From: Lachnospiraceae bacterium
GTDB lineage: Bacteria; Bacillota; Clostridia; Lachnospirales; Lachnospiraceae
DNA length: 64,000 nt
Direction: 5' to 3'
Assembly: GCA_015057085.1 (NCBI GenBank)
Contig: SVFB01000100.1
Span: 1 to 64,000 of the forward strand
Part shown: positions 42,872-52,797 of the stretch, piece after piece
Layout: every line of letters begins with the position of its first letter
Position numbering within the stretch: position 1 is the first letter of the stretch
Position numbers and translations under genes: made by a program
The notes under the pieces: generated by a model
The model's input: the letters and a program-made list of their open reading frames with translations, nothing else
Told to the model about the DNA's origin: nothing
Database searches by the model: none

Positions 42872-44164
42872 TCAAGGATAAATTTGACCTTCTATATCAC
42901 TAATGACCAATAATTCATCCAATGGATATTCCGCAACTCCTTTTCCATCAGTTCCCAGATAATATTTTTCTCCTGCAGTTTCAAAAATAATATATAAATT
43001 ATTTTCGGAATCCATATCCAGTTCCTCAGATCCCGGAGGCATTTCTACAACTGCATCAGGACGAGTTGGGGTGGATGAAAGCTCTGCGATATTTTTATAT
43101 ATTTTCAAATAGGAGGAAGAATTTCTGCCATAGGAAGTACTTAAATATACATGCCCGTCTTCGTCAAATGCAATCCCCTGGACTTTTGGTGGAAGAACAT
43201 ATCCCCCCATTTTATATAGTTTGTTCTCTACATCGTCATAATAATATGACACAACTTTCCCATTCATAACCACACGATGTGTTCCCACCCAGATTCGTCC
43301 ATCATAATATGTGATACAAGATGGTATATTTTTTACTTTATAGGAATCCACCACTTCTGATGCATCAACAACTTCTCCTTTGTTTTTGTTCACCAACAGA
43401 TCAACAAAATCAATAGAAATGCGCTCAATGGTCATTTTTTCGGAGTTACATACCCATACATTTGTACCATCATAGGTTACTCCTCCCAAATGACTTTGAG
43501 GATCCATAGCCAAAGTAGCCAGATAACGATAATTGTCGCGGTCAAAAACCATCAGCGAACCTGTAGCATTTTCTTCCGTAGAATAGGCCGTAATCAAAAC
43601 ATAATCTTCCGTAAAGCAAAACCCCTGTGGCAGCTGACTGGTGCTAGAAATCATACTACTGAGAAGATCTGTTTCCTTTGTGGAAGGCATTCCGGGAATC
43701 TGTAACTTTTCCACAAAGTCAAATATCATATTCTTTAAAAGTAGTTTTTTGGCACCACGCCCCGTTTTTCCAAAGGATTTGGTATATGGATACTCATTTA
43801 CATTTGCATAATTATCAATATTGGCATCCCAACGCGCATACAAAACCAGATTCATTGCCTGATTGCAATGAATGATTTTCACTTTCTTTGTATAATGCTG
43901 ATCAAAATACCATCCTTTAAATGTAAAACCAAATCGATGTGGTGCTCTTAATAAAATCGGATCATCCCCAACCTTGTAAAATTGCTGGTTTTTCGGATTA
44001 TTTGCCCCACCGAAGGTAACATATACAATCCGTCCCTCCTCCGCATTAAAATCGCTAATTTCCTGATTTTCATTGCTTGCATTGTAAGAAGAGGGAGCGA
44101 AAAAGATCGCTCCCCCGAAAACAATCAAAAACAGTATGCATTTCAAAAAATTACTCTTCTGCAT
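42872..44164 (-). CDS. Secreted InlB-repeat/beta-propeller-like protein
   Basis: An N-terminal signal sequence (KCILFLIVFGGAIFFAPSSYNA) is followed at about residues 48-115 by an InlB B-repeat (Listeria-Bacteroides repeat): VYVTFGGANN...FGFTFKGWYFDQHYTKKV...LVLYARWD. Residues about 130-430 are a repetitive beta-rich region with blade-like strands (GVTYDGTNVWVCNSEKMTIERI, GIAFDEDGHVYLSTSYGR), suggesting a propeller. No sortase motif or lipobox is seen, so it is probably secreted. The start overlaps the 3' end of the EF-G-like gene; ATG 44164 and TTG 44167 are both possible, with no clear ribosome-binding site. Function unknown. Confidence 0.72.
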   Translation of the reverse strand: MQKSNFLKCILFLIVFGGAIFFAPSSYNASNENQEISDFNAEEGRIVYVTFGGANNPKNQQFYKVGDDPILLRAPHRFGFTFKGWYFDQHYTKKVKIIHCNQAMNLVLYARWDANIDNYANVNEYPYTKSFGKTGRGAKKLLLKNMIFDFVEKLQIPGMPSTKETDLLSSMISSTSQLPQGFCFTEDYVLITAYSTEENATGSLMVFDRDNYRYLATLAMDPQSHLGGVTYDGTNVWVCNSEKMTIERISIDFVDLLVNKNKGEVVDASEVVDSYKVKNIPSCITYYDGRIWVGTHRVVMNGKVVSYYYDDVENKLYKMGGYVLPPKVQGIAFDEDGHVYLSTSYGRNSSSYLKIYKNIAELSSTPTRPDAVVEMPPGSEELDMDSENNLYIIFETAGEKYYLGTDGKGVAEYPLDELLVISDIEGQIYP

Positions 44165-46238
44165 CAACTATCTTGTTTGCCCTTTCCTGAATTTCTTTCT
44201 CTGCAACTTCGCTAGGTGCCTGCTCGTATCTGGAAAATTCATATGAGAATGTACCACTTCCACTTGTCATGGAACGAAGCTGCGTATTGTAGCCAAACAA
44301 TTCGATATATGGAATATCAGCCACAATTTCCTGGCCTTCCGCAACAGGATTCATACCCATCACACGACCTCGACGCTTGTTTAAATCACCCATGATATCA
44401 CCTGTATACTGATCCGGCACCACAACTTTTAATGTTGCGATTGGCTCAAGCAATACAGGATTTCCTTTCATAAATCCATCTTTAAATGCGCCCTTTGCTG
44501 CTACCTTAAATGCCATTTCCGAAGAATCAACCGGATGATATGAACCATCATATAACATTGCTTTTACACCGATAACAGGATAAGCAGCAAGAGGACCGCT
44601 CTTTACAGCCTCTGCAATTCCTTTCTCAACTGCCGGGAAAAAGTTCTTTGGAACAGCCCCTCCAACAACACATTGATCAAACTCATATGATTCATCCAAA
44701 TTTCCGGATGGTTCAAAAGTCATCTTAACATGACCATACTGTCCATGTCCTCCGGATTGCTTTTTATATTTGTATTCTACATCCGCTTTCTGACGGATAG
44801 TCTCGCGAAATGCAACCTTTGGACGCTTCAGCTCAATATCTACTTTGTATTTATCAAGCAAAATTGATTTAATTACATCTAAATGCTGATCTCCCATACC
44901 ATAGAGAAGTGTCTGACCGTTTTCACTGTCATTCTCGTGCTTTAAGGTCAAATCTTCCATCATGATTTTCTGAATTGCCTGAGAAATCTTATCTTCATCT
45001 CCCTTGTTTACAGCTTTGTATCGCATGGAAACATAAGGCTTTGAAATATTTGTTCTTAAATAGGCAACCGGATGCGCCTTTGTAGATAAAGTATCCGTTG
45101 TCAATGTTTTAGAAAGTTTCTGTAATGCACCGATATCACCTGCATGAAGTTCGTTTACTTCTTCAGCCTTACCTCCGAACATTACATACAAATGACCAAT
45201 TTTTTCTTCCGTATCACGATGATAATTATATAATACATCATCCGGTTTAATCACACCGGAATTCACTTTAATCAGAGAATATTTACCAATAAAAGGATCC
45301 ACGATGGTTTTAAATACATATGCGGATTTCGGTTTTGAGAAATCATAATTTGCCTCGAATACTTCGTTTGTCTTCGTCTCAATTCCTGCACATTCAACCT
45401 TTTCCGGAGAAGGAAAATATTTCACAATATCTGCCATTAAGGTATACATACCACGCGCCAAAATATTAGATCCCATCAATACCGGGACAATTGAGCCGTC
45501 AATAACATTCACTCGCAAAGCTGAACGAATTTCATCATCTGAAAATTCGTCTCCGTTAAAATAGCGATCCATAAATTCTTCACTCGTCTCCGCAACAGCT
45601 TCGAGCAATGCTTCTCTGCAAAGTTTTAAATTATCCATTGAGTAATCCGGAACATCAAATTTATCAACTGTTCCTGACTTATTCCATCTCTTGGCTTTCT
45701 GCTGGATTACATTAACATAACCAACAAATTCCTGATTCTCGCGAATTGGCAAATGGAATGGTGCAATTTTCTTGCCATATAATTCCTGAAGGTCTTCGAC
45801 CACCTGTCTGTAGCTGGCATTATCGATATCCATCTCTGTGACAAAAATCATACGTGGCAATTTGTATTTTTCACAAATTTCCCATGCCTTCTTTGTACCG
45901 GTTTCAATACCGCTTTTTCCTGAAACAACAATAATTGCGGCATCTGCAACTGAAACGGCTTCTTCCACTTCTCCAACGAAATCAAAATAGCCCGGAGTGT
46001 CTAAGATATTGATTTTGTATTCTCCCCAAGGAATCGGAAGGACTGAAGTAAAAATTGAAAATTGTCTCTTCTGCTCTTCTTTGTCAAAATCGCTTATGGT
46101 ATTCTTATCTGCAACAGTTCCCATGCGATTAGTGCATCCTGCTAAGTAAGCCATTGCTTCCGCAAGAGATGTCTTACCGCAGCTTCCATGTCCTAAGAGT
46201 ACTACATTTCGAATCTTATCGGTTGTGTAAACGTTCAT
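44151..46238 (-). CDS. Elongation factor G-like GTPase, non-canonical paralogue
   Basis: All five EF-G domains appear to be present in 695 residues, with the domain IV tip GGHGQYGHV and domain V GDIMGDLNKRRGRVMGM. The GTPase motifs differ: G1 is GHGSCGKTS (16-24), G3 is DTPGYFDF (80-87) where the catalytic His of DTPGH is Tyr84, and G4 is TEMD (134-137) in place of NKxD, which normally confers guanine specificity. It belongs to the EF-G-like clade found beside true EF-G in many bacteria, with an unclear role. GGGAGG precedes the ATG. It is divergent from tyrA and overlaps the secreted-protein gene by 14 bases. Confidence 0.85.
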   Translation of the reverse strand: MNVYTTDKIRNVVLLGHGSCGKTSLAEAMAYLAGCTNRMGTVADKNTISDFDKEEQKRQFSIFTSVLPIPWGEYKINILDTPGYFDFVGEVEEAVSVADAAIIVVSGKSGIETGTKKAWEICEKYKLPRMIFVTEMDIDNASYRQVVEDLQELYGKKIAPFHLPIRENQEFVGYVNVIQQKAKRWNKSGTVDKFDVPDYSMDNLKLCREALLEAVAETSEEFMDRYFNGDEFSDDEIRSALRVNVIDGSIVPVLMGSNILARGMYTLMADIVKYFPSPEKVECAGIETKTNEVFEANYDFSKPKSAYVFKTIVDPFIGKYSLIKVNSGVIKPDDVLYNYHRDTEEKIGHLYVMFGGKAEEVNELHAGDIGALQKLSKTLTTDTLSTKAHPVAYLRTNISKPYVSMRYKAVNKGDEDKISQAIQKIMMEDLTLKHENDSENGQTLLYGMGDQHLDVIKSILLDKYKVDIELKRPKVAFRETIRQKADVEYKYKKQSGGHGQYGHVKMTFEPSGNLDESYEFDQCVVGGAVPKNFFPAVEKGIAEAVKSGPLAAYPVIGVKAMLYDGSYHPVDSSEMAFKVAAKGAFKDGFMKGNPVLLEPIATLKVVVPDQYTGDIMGDLNKRRGRVMGMNPVAEGQEIVADIPYIELFGYNTQLRSMTSGSGTFSYEFSRYEQAPSEVAEKEIQERANKIVDAEE

Positions 46239-46391
46239 AGCAAAATATCCTCCCGTATATAATTTAAGTATGGTTATATTTTACTAATAGTAATTCGATT
46301 TTACAATAGATTTATGCAAATTTACCATATATTCTTCTATTCTACATCAATTACAATGTTTCTAAATACAAAAAATAAGGAAACTAAGGAA

Positions 46392-47489
46392 ATGAACTTT
46401 AAGAAAATCGGCTTTATCGGATTGGGCTTAATTGGCGGGTCTATCGCCCTAAAATTAAAAGAATTGTATCCAACCGCTAACATAATTGCAACTTCACACG
46501 GACAATCCACAATTTCAAACGCTTATAAGATGGGGATTATCTCAAATCAAAAAAAATTGGATATAAAAGATTTCTCAGACTGTGATTTTATCTATCTTTG
46601 TGCCCCAGTAGAAAATAATATTGAATACTTATCACAATTAAAAGAGGTCATCTCTCCAAATTGTATCATCACAGATGTAGGTAGCACGAAAACAAAGATT
46701 CACAAGCGCGTTCAGGAGTTAGGCCTAGAAGCAAACTTTATCGGCGGACATCCAATGACAGGTTCCGAAAAAACCGGAATCGCTTATGCCAATCCTATCT
46801 TTTTAGAAAACGCATATTATATCATCACCCCAACAGAACAAACAAAAAAAGAACAATTAGACGATTATATACAAATGGTATCTTCTTTTGGCTCTATTCC
46901 TTTGGTATTAGACTATATTCAGCATGATCGTGCAACCGCAGCCATTAGTCATTTACCTCACATGATTGCTTTTTCGCTGACCAATTTTATTGCATCAATC
47001 GACGATTCGAATGAAACAATGAAAACCATCGCTGCAGGCAGTTTTCGCGACATGACCCGAGTAGCAGCCTCAAGCCCTGCGATGTGGGAAAGTATTGCTG
47101 CCACAAATAAAGAACAGATTTCTATCCTAATGGACGAATATATATCTATGTTTCAGGATTTAAAAGAGCATATTCAAAATTATGACAAGGACCATTTACT
47201 TCATTTTTTTGAAGAGGCTAAGAATTATCGTGATTCCCTTAATCTTCCGGGCAAACAAGTTAAGCGTCTTGTTCATGAAATCTATTTGGATTTGAATGAT
47301 GAAGCCGGCGGAATCGCAACCATAGCAACCATTATGGCCTTTAAAAATATCAATATCAAAAATATTGGAATCATTAATAACCGTGAATTTGAAGAAGGTG
47401 TTTTACGCATAGAATTTTATGAAGAACATGCAAAAGAAAAAGCACTAAAATTATTAAAAGAACGAAATTATGTGATTCATGAACGATAG
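46392..47489 (+). CDS. tyrA: Prephenate dehydrogenase with C-terminal ACT domain
   Basis: Converts prephenate to 4-hydroxyphenylpyruvate in tyrosine synthesis. The N-terminal NAD domain has KIGFIGLGLIGGSIALKLK, and GGHPMTGSEKTG is the substrate/cofactor block. A C-terminal ACT domain (GGIATIATIMAFKNINIKNIGI...LRIEFYE) suggests feedback control by an aromatic amino acid. ATG 46392 matches the family start and has AAGGA about 10 bases upstream; the frame extends to 46314 but with no suitable signal. This gives 365 residues. It faces aroA, another aromatic-pathway gene, tail to tail. Confidence 0.92.
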   Translation: MNFKKIGFIGLGLIGGSIALKLKELYPTANIIATSHGQSTISNAYKMGIISNQKKLDIKDFSDCDFIYLCAPVENNIEYLSQLKEVISPNCIITDVGSTKTKIHKRVQELGLEANFIGGHPMTGSEKTGIAYANPIFLENAYYIITPTEQTKKEQLDDYIQMVSSFGSIPLVLDYIQHDRATAAISHLPHMIAFSLTNFIASIDDSNETMKTIAAGSFRDMTRVAASSPAMWESIAATNKEQISILMDEYISMFQDLKEHIQNYDKDHLLHFFEEAKNYRDSLNLPGKQVKRLVHEIYLDLNDEAGGIATIATIMAFKNINIKNIGIINNREFEEGVLRIEFYEEHAKEKALKLLKERNYVIHER

Positions 47490-47503
47490 AATCAATAGAA
47501 AAC

Positions 47504-47545
47504 AAAAAACATTTACTTCGGAGTAATGTCACTCCGAAGTAAATG
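47504..47545 (-). terminator. Strong terminator between convergent tyrA and aroA
   Basis: A 15-bp perfect stem CATTTACTTCGGAGT (47510-47524) / ACTCCGAAGTAAATG (47531-47545) with a 6-nt loop. The U-run lies on the minus strand (A-run 47504-47509), so it terminates aroA. On the plus strand it has no T-run but may still protect the tyrA 3' end. Confidence 0.88.
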
Positions 47546-47561
47546 CCATTCATTAAACAAA

Positions 47562-48812
47562 TCAAACAAACCAAACAAATCGCTCTAAGCATTCAAAATA
47601 ATTTTCAAATGTTTTTCGACAACACATAGGATTTAAAATTCTAACCCCCTCTGTCATCAATCCGGGAATTGTAAATGACATCGCAACACGATGATCTTCA
47701 TAGGTTTCGATATCAGCACCATGTATCACTCCCGGGTGAATCAAAATATCGCCATCTTTCTCTTCAACCTTCACACCTAAAGCGAAAAGATTGGAGCAAA
47801 TTGCCTGTATACGATCGCATTCCTGAAAACGAATATGTCCAATTCCGGTGATACTGACAGGTGTTTTTGCAAAAGGTGCTATGGCTGCCAATGTCAAAGC
47901 CTGATCCGAAAACGCAGACAAGTCAAAGCACCCTCCTTCTAATCCATCTTTTGGAGGATATAATACAATTCCCTGTAAGTGTTCTTCCAAGGAACATCCC
48001 ATTTTTTCCAAAACTTTTAAGAATTGAATGTCACCTTGAAGAGTATCAAAATTTACCCCCTTCACCTGTGCTTGTACTCCTAATACCGCACCCATGGCAT
48101 AAAAATAGCAAGCCGCCGATAAATCCGGTTCTACTTCATACACTCCGGGTGCAAAATCCGAAATCATCTGCTTTGTCATTGATACATACTTCATTCCATG
48201 GGTACCTTCAATTTGAATATCAAAGTCCTTTGGTAATAACTTTGAAACGATTAAAAGCGCGCTTAAAAACTGACTGCTCTTTTCAATATTTACTCTTGTA
48301 CTATGACTTTTTAATTTATCAAATCCAATCACAAAAGGAAAATGATAAATCTCTTCTTCGTATTGAATTTCCGATCCGATTTCTTCTAATGCGATTAATA
48401 GTTCTTTCATAGGACGTTTTTTCATTTGCTCGGATGAAGTAATTCGAAAACGCCCTTTAGACAAGCCCAAAAAAGCAGTCAAAAAACGGGCAGCAGTTCC
48501 GGCGCTCCCAACATATATTTCTGTTGGTTCCTCCGCTTTATCTGCACATAAATTTTGAGGCAATGCACCTCCAAATCCGGTAATGGTAACACTTTTTTGA
48601 TTTTCATCTATGTCAATCGGAAACCCCAAATCCTTCAATGCTTTCATAAAAACTCTTGAATCATCAGAAAACAATACTCCATTGATTTTTGTCGTTCCTT
48701 CAGCCATTGCAGCTAAAAGAAGTGCTCTGTTTGTAATGCTTTTCGAGCCAGGTACTTCCGCATGAATTTCCTTTGGATTTACTATCTTTTTTACTTGATA
48801 AATCTGGTTCAT
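47562..48812 (-). CDS. aroA: 3-Phosphoshikimate 1-carboxyvinyltransferase (EPSP synthase)
   Basis: Joins shikimate-3-phosphate and PEP in the chorismate pathway. Motifs include GSKSITNRALLLAAMAEG (substrate lysine and arginine), VGSAGTAARFLTAFL (family LGNAGTAxR), EPDLSAACYF with the catalytic Asp, SDQALTLAAIAPFA and YEDHRVAMSFT near the C-terminus. The 416 residues are usual. GGGAG lies about 10 bases before the ATG. It is followed by the 47504-47545 terminator. Confidence 0.94.
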   Translation of the reverse strand: MNQIYQVKKIVNPKEIHAEVPGSKSITNRALLLAAMAEGTTKINGVLFSDDSRVFMKALKDLGFPIDIDENQKSVTITGFGGALPQNLCADKAEEPTEIYVGSAGTAARFLTAFLGLSKGRFRITSSEQMKKRPMKELLIALEEIGSEIQYEEEIYHFPFVIGFDKLKSHSTRVNIEKSSQFLSALLIVSKLLPKDFDIQIEGTHGMKYVSMTKQMISDFAPGVYEVEPDLSAACYFYAMGAVLGVQAQVKGVNFDTLQGDIQFLKVLEKMGCSLEEHLQGIVLYPPKDGLEGGCFDLSAFSDQALTLAAIAPFAKTPVSITGIGHIRFQECDRIQAICSNLFALGVKVEEKDGDILIHPGVIHGADIETYEDHRVAMSFTIPGLMTEGVRILNPMCCRKTFENYFECLERFVWFV

Positions 48813-48848
48813 TTAGTCAAAACTCCCTACCTGTGATTTATATAAAAA

Positions 48849-48875
48849 TAGCCCTGCCAAAAAGCAGGGCTTTTT
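48849..48875 (-). terminator. Terminator after the PilZ gene
   Basis: An 8-bp GC-rich stem AGCCCTGC (48850-48857) / GCAGGGCT (48864-48871) with a 6-nt loop. T-rich runs flank it on both strands. It separates the PilZ gene from aroA downstream. Confidence 0.8.
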
Positions 48876-48876
48876 A

Positions 48877-49215
48877 TTAAAGATCGTTGAAAATTTGATA
48901 AATATCAATCTTTAAGGCATCTGTATCAGTCATTCCGATAAAGATTGCACCATAATGATATTCTCCATCCTTTTCTTCCACACGTACAATTTCGATTACA
49001 GCATCGACAACTTCTTTTGTCCAAATCTGAATCTTAGTATCGTAATAAGTTCCTACATCCAGTTTTTGGTTTGCCTTAAACCCGAGTCCGCTTCTTGAGA
49101 TGTCGGTTACAGTTACATGTACATATTTCAAAGTTGTAACGCCATCTTCATCAAGTCTTTCTAATTGAATGGAAACATCAAGGTCTAATCTTTTATGTTT
49201 TCTCTTTTCTTCCAT
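48877..49215 (-). CDS. PilZ-domain protein
   Basis: A single PilZ domain of 112 residues, a fold that commonly binds cyclic di-GMP. The start MEEKRKHKRLDLDVSIQLERL contains an RxxxR-like element (KRKHKR), and VTDISRSGLGFKANQKL matches the second motif (D/N-x-S-x-x-G), so c-di-GMP binding is plausible. It has no other domain. GGGAGAA precedes the ATG. No cyclase or phosphodiesterase for c-di-GMP lies in the window. It is monocistronic with its own terminator. Confidence 0.85.
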   Translation of the reverse strand: MEEKRKHKRLDLDVSIQLERLDEDGVTTLKYVHVTVTDISRSGLGFKANQKLDVGTYYDTKIQIWTKEVVDAVIEIVRVEEKDGEYHYGAIFIGMTDTDALKIDIYQIFNDL

Positions 49216-49290
49216 GCTAAAATTCTCCCGTCAAAAGTTGATACAAATCTCCTACTAAACTACTATTATCATAGTACATGAGACAACTTT

Positions 49291-50337
49291 TTACAAGTTT
49301 ATTTTTTCGTTGTCAGTGATGAACATCGCGTCTCCAAAACTAAAGAAACGATAACGTTCTTCCACTGCTTTTTCGTATGCAGCAAGGACATGTTCCCTTC
49401 CCGCAAGTGCGGAAACAAGCATAACCAAAGTAGATTCCGGAAGATGAAAATTCGTAATCAGGCAATCAATGACTTTAAACTGATATCCGGGATAAATAAA
49501 TATCTGAGTCCATCCGCTTTGCGCTTTCACTAAACCATTTTCATCTGCAGCAGACTCTAACGTTCTTGTACTTGTGGTTCCGACTGAAATTACACGCTTT
49601 CCATTCGCCTTAGTCTGATTGATTAGATCAGCAGCTTCCTGTGTGATTTGATAATATTCGGAATGCATATGATGATCTAATACATTTTCAACTTTTACCG
49701 GTCTGAAGGTGCCAAGTCCCACATGAAGCGTAACTTCAGCAATTTGCACGCCTTTATCTTTTACTTTTTGAAGCAATTCTTTCGTAAAATGAAGCCCTGC
49801 TGTAGGCGCAGCTGCAGAACCATCATATTTTGCATATACTGTTTGATAACGATTCTTGTCCTTAAGTTCATGCGTAATATATGGTGGAAGCGGCATTTGG
49901 CCAAGTTGATCCAGGATTTCTTCAAAAATTCCATCATAGATAAAATGAATTTCACGATTACCTTCATCTAAAACATCTGTGATTTCACCTTTCAACAAAC
50001 CATCTCCAAATATTACTTTTGCGCCCGGACGAAGTTTCTTTCCCGGTCTAACCAAGCATTCCCAGCAATCGTTTTCCTTACGCTTTAATAAAAGGACCTC
50101 CACATGTGCTCCGGTCTCTTCTTTTACACCAAATAAACGAGCCGGAATGACCTTTGTGTTATTCAACACAAGACAGTCTCCAGGATTTAAATAATCAATA
50201 ATATCAGAGAAAATCTTATTTTGAATGGCACCGGTTGTTTTGTTTAATACCATCAGGCGAGATGAACTGCGATCCTCCAATGGATCCTGTGCAATTAATT
50301 CCTGAGGCAAATCATAATAAAAATCTTTTACATCCAT
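49291..50337 (-). CDS. queA: S-adenosylmethionine:tRNA ribosyltransferase-isomerase
   Basis: Transfers and isomerises the ribosyl moiety of SAM onto preQ1-modified tRNA to form epoxyqueuosine. It starts [31 protein letters not shown], and has the blocks [29 protein letters not shown] and [11 protein letters not shown] plus the C-terminal [18 protein letters not shown]. 348 residues is usual. It lies 18 bases after pheT on the same strand and may be read through from the Phe T-box promoter. No tgt or queuosine transport gene is adjacent. Confidence 0.95.
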   Translation of the reverse strand: MDVKDFYYDLPQELIAQDPLEDRSSSRLMVLNKTTGAIQNKIFSDIIDYLNPGDCLVLNNTKVIPARLFGVKEETGAHVEVLLLKRKENDCWECLVRPGKKLRPGAKVIFGDGLLKGEITDVLDEGNREIHFIYDGIFEEILDQLGQMPLPPYITHELKDKNRYQTVYAKYDGSAAAPTAGLHFTKELLQKVKDKGVQIAEVTLHVGLGTFRPVKVENVLDHHMHSEYYQITQEAADLINQTKANGKRVISVGTTSTRTLESAADENGLVKAQSGWTQIFIYPGYQFKVIDCLITNFHLPESTLVMLVSALAGREHVLAAYEKAVEERYRFFSFGDAMFITDNEKINL

Positions 50338-50355
50338 AATCTGTTTTCACTCCGA

Positions 50356-52776
50356 TTATGCTCGCAATGTAGCTCCAAGATTGTCTTTCAAATCATTTAA
50401 AATATTTTCAACAAAGCCCTCGATTTTCTTACCTTTAAGCTTTTCATCTCTTGGAGTAAATACAACATTGAATGCCATACTCTTCTTGTCTGCCGGAAGC
50501 TGTGCGCCTTCATAGACATCGAACAATTTAACATCTGTAACATAATCACATGCTGCATAAATACGTTTCTCGATTTCTGCACAAGTTGTATTCTTATCAA
50601 CTACAAAAGCAAAATCTCTCTTTTCTTCATCGAATTTTGAAATCGGTACAAATACCTGTGGCTTTCCATAATACTGTGAAAGAATACGTAAGTCAAGCTC
50701 CATAACAAAGGAATCCACGGTCATATCCAATTCATCGGCAACTTCGTATGCTACTTTTCCAACATAACCAATCTTTTCGCCATTGCAAGAAATCTCAGCA
50801 GTTTGGTATGGATGAAGAAATGTCTTTTGTGTTGCTTCATAATCAAATTTTACGCCTAAGGTTTCTGCAATCACATCTCCAAATCCTTTAATGTCAAAGA
50901 AGGTAGCCTCTTTGCCAAATACACCCACACAAATAGTCTCGCGCTCATCCGGATATTCAGTAAGAGGAAGATCCTTCGGGATAAAGATATTACCCATTTC
51001 AAAAATCTTTCCTTCAAGGATTCCCTTCTTTTGATTTCCTGCCATCGCACGAAGCATCTCCGGCGCAAGTGTTGTTCGCATCAGAGACAAATCAATATTA
51101 ATTGGATTAATCAAAGAAATCGCATGTCTTTCAGGTGCATCTTCCGGTAAGCGAAGCAAATCAAGATCGCTTGGTGAAAAGAATGAATAATGCATTCCTT
51201 CGTAGGCTCCTGCAGCACAAAGTGCTCTCTTAATCTTTAACTCGTTTTTCTGACGAAGGTTAAGGCCTCCCATTGTCACCTGTGCAGTTGGCATAAATGT
51301 CGGAATTACGTGATCATAACCATACATACGAATCACTTCTTCTGCCACATCCGGATATGATTCCATATCTTCACGATAAGCCGGAATCTGTAGAATCAAT
51401 TCATCTCCATTGATTTTCGGCTGCATATTCAGATTTGTCAAAATGCGGACAATTTCATCATCAGGAACTGTAATTCCAAGAACACCATTGACCTTCTTAA
51501 CGCTTACTTTCAATTCCGTAGGTTCAATAGAATTTCCTGTATTTGCTTCATAATGAGAAGAAGATACTTTTCCGCATCCTAGTTCATCAATCAAATGAAG
51601 TGCTCTCTTCATTGCCATAACGGTTGTATATTCATATACACCTTTTGAATATAAAGCACTCGAATCTGACGCCTGTCCTAATGCTCTTGAAGACTTTCTG
51701 ATATTGTCACGTGCAAATTTTGCAGCCTCAAACATAACAGCAGTTGTATCTTCTTTGATTTCAGAATTCAATCCGCCCATGATTCCGGCAAGCGCAACTG
51801 GTTTTTTACCATCACAGATGACTAAATTTTGATCGTTTAATTCGAATTCTTTTTCGTCTAAAGTTACAATTTTTTCACCATTATGTGCACGTCTGACATT
51901 GATTTGATTTCCTTCAAGATAGCTATAATCGAATGCATGCATCGGTTGTCCAAGTTCTTTTAATACATAATTTGTAATATCTACAATATTAGAAATAGAG
52001 CCAATACCGGTCAAAGCAAGACGACGTCTCATCCAAGCAGGGGACTGTCCAATTTTGACATCATATACGTAATGTGCGCTGTATCGAGGACAAATATCAG
52101 TCGCATCAACAGATACCTTAAAATCATCTGCCAGAGCATCCTGCTCCTTATAATCCAATGCCGGAGCCTTTAACTGCTTGCCCAATACTGCAGCAACTTC
52201 ACGTGCAATACCATAAATGCTTTGACAATCAGGTCTATTTGCAGTAATTGCAATATCATAAATCTGATCATCTAATCCAAGAATCGGCTTTACATCTGCA
52301 CCGATTGGCGCATCATCCGGAAGAACCAGTAAACCGTTATAGCCGGCGCCTGGATAAAGATCTTCATTTAATCCAAGTTCCACACCTGAACAAAGCATAC
52401 CAAAAGAATCATATCCGCGTAATTTGCCCTGTCCGATTTCCATAACGCCTTCAATTGTCACATGATCTTTTGCTGTTGCATAAACGGTCGCTCCGATTAA
52501 AGCAAGCGGATACTTTCCACCGGCTTTTACATTGTCTGCGCCACAGCAAATCTGAAGAATTCCAGCCTCACCCGCATCAACTTTGCAAAGATGAAGATGT
52601 GTTTCCGGAATCGGTTCGCATTCCTTTACATATCCAACGACAACCTTAGAAATATCCTTTCCTACTTCATAACGTTCTTCCACTTCGAAACCGCAGGAAA
52701 ACAATTTATCTTCCAACTCCTGAGGAGTCACATCAATATCTACATATTCTTTTAACCAACTAAGTGGTGCTAACAT
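50356..52776 (-). CDS. pheT: Phenylalanyl-tRNA synthetase beta subunit
   Basis: The beta chain of the alpha2-beta2 synthetase, with editing of misacylated Tyr-tRNA(Phe). The N-terminal tRNA-binding (EMAP-like) domain spans about residues 40-150 (VVGYVKECEPIPETHLHLCKVDAG). The B3/B4 editing domain (about 215-380), B5 (about 405-475) and the C-terminal anticodon-binding FDX-ACB domain (about 710-806, PISKFDEEKRDFAFVVD) follow. 806 residues is typical. AAAGGAG precedes the ATG. It is 21 bases after pheS. Confidence 0.96.
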   Translation of the reverse strand: MLAPLSWLKEYVDIDVTPQELEDKLFSCGFEVEERYEVGKDISKVVVGYVKECEPIPETHLHLCKVDAGEAGILQICCGADNVKAGGKYPLALIGATVYATAKDHVTIEGVMEIGQGKLRGYDSFGMLCSGVELGLNEDLYPGAGYNGLLVLPDDAPIGADVKPILGLDDQIYDIAITANRPDCQSIYGIAREVAAVLGKQLKAPALDYKEQDALADDFKVSVDATDICPRYSAHYVYDVKIGQSPAWMRRRLALTGIGSISNIVDITNYVLKELGQPMHAFDYSYLEGNQINVRRAHNGEKIVTLDEKEFELNDQNLVICDGKKPVALAGIMGGLNSEIKEDTTAVMFEAAKFARDNIRKSSRALGQASDSSALYSKGVYEYTTVMAMKRALHLIDELGCGKVSSSHYEANTGNSIEPTELKVSVKKVNGVLGITVPDDEIVRILTNLNMQPKINGDELILQIPAYREDMESYPDVAEEVIRMYGYDHVIPTFMPTAQVTMGGLNLRQKNELKIKRALCAAGAYEGMHYSFFSPSDLDLLRLPEDAPERHAISLINPINIDLSLMRTTLAPEMLRAMAGNQKKGILEGKIFEMGNIFIPKDLPLTEYPDERETICVGVFGKEATFFDIKGFGDVIAETLGVKFDYEATQKTFLHPYQTAEISCNGEKIGYVGKVAYEVADELDMTVDSFVMELDLRILSQYYGKPQVFVPISKFDEEKRDFAFVVDKNTTCAEIEKRIYAACDYVTDVKLFDVYEGAQLPADKKSMAFNVVFTPRDEKLKGKKIEGFVENILNDLKDNLGATLRA

Positions 52777-52797
52777 AATACTTGCTCCTTTCCAATC

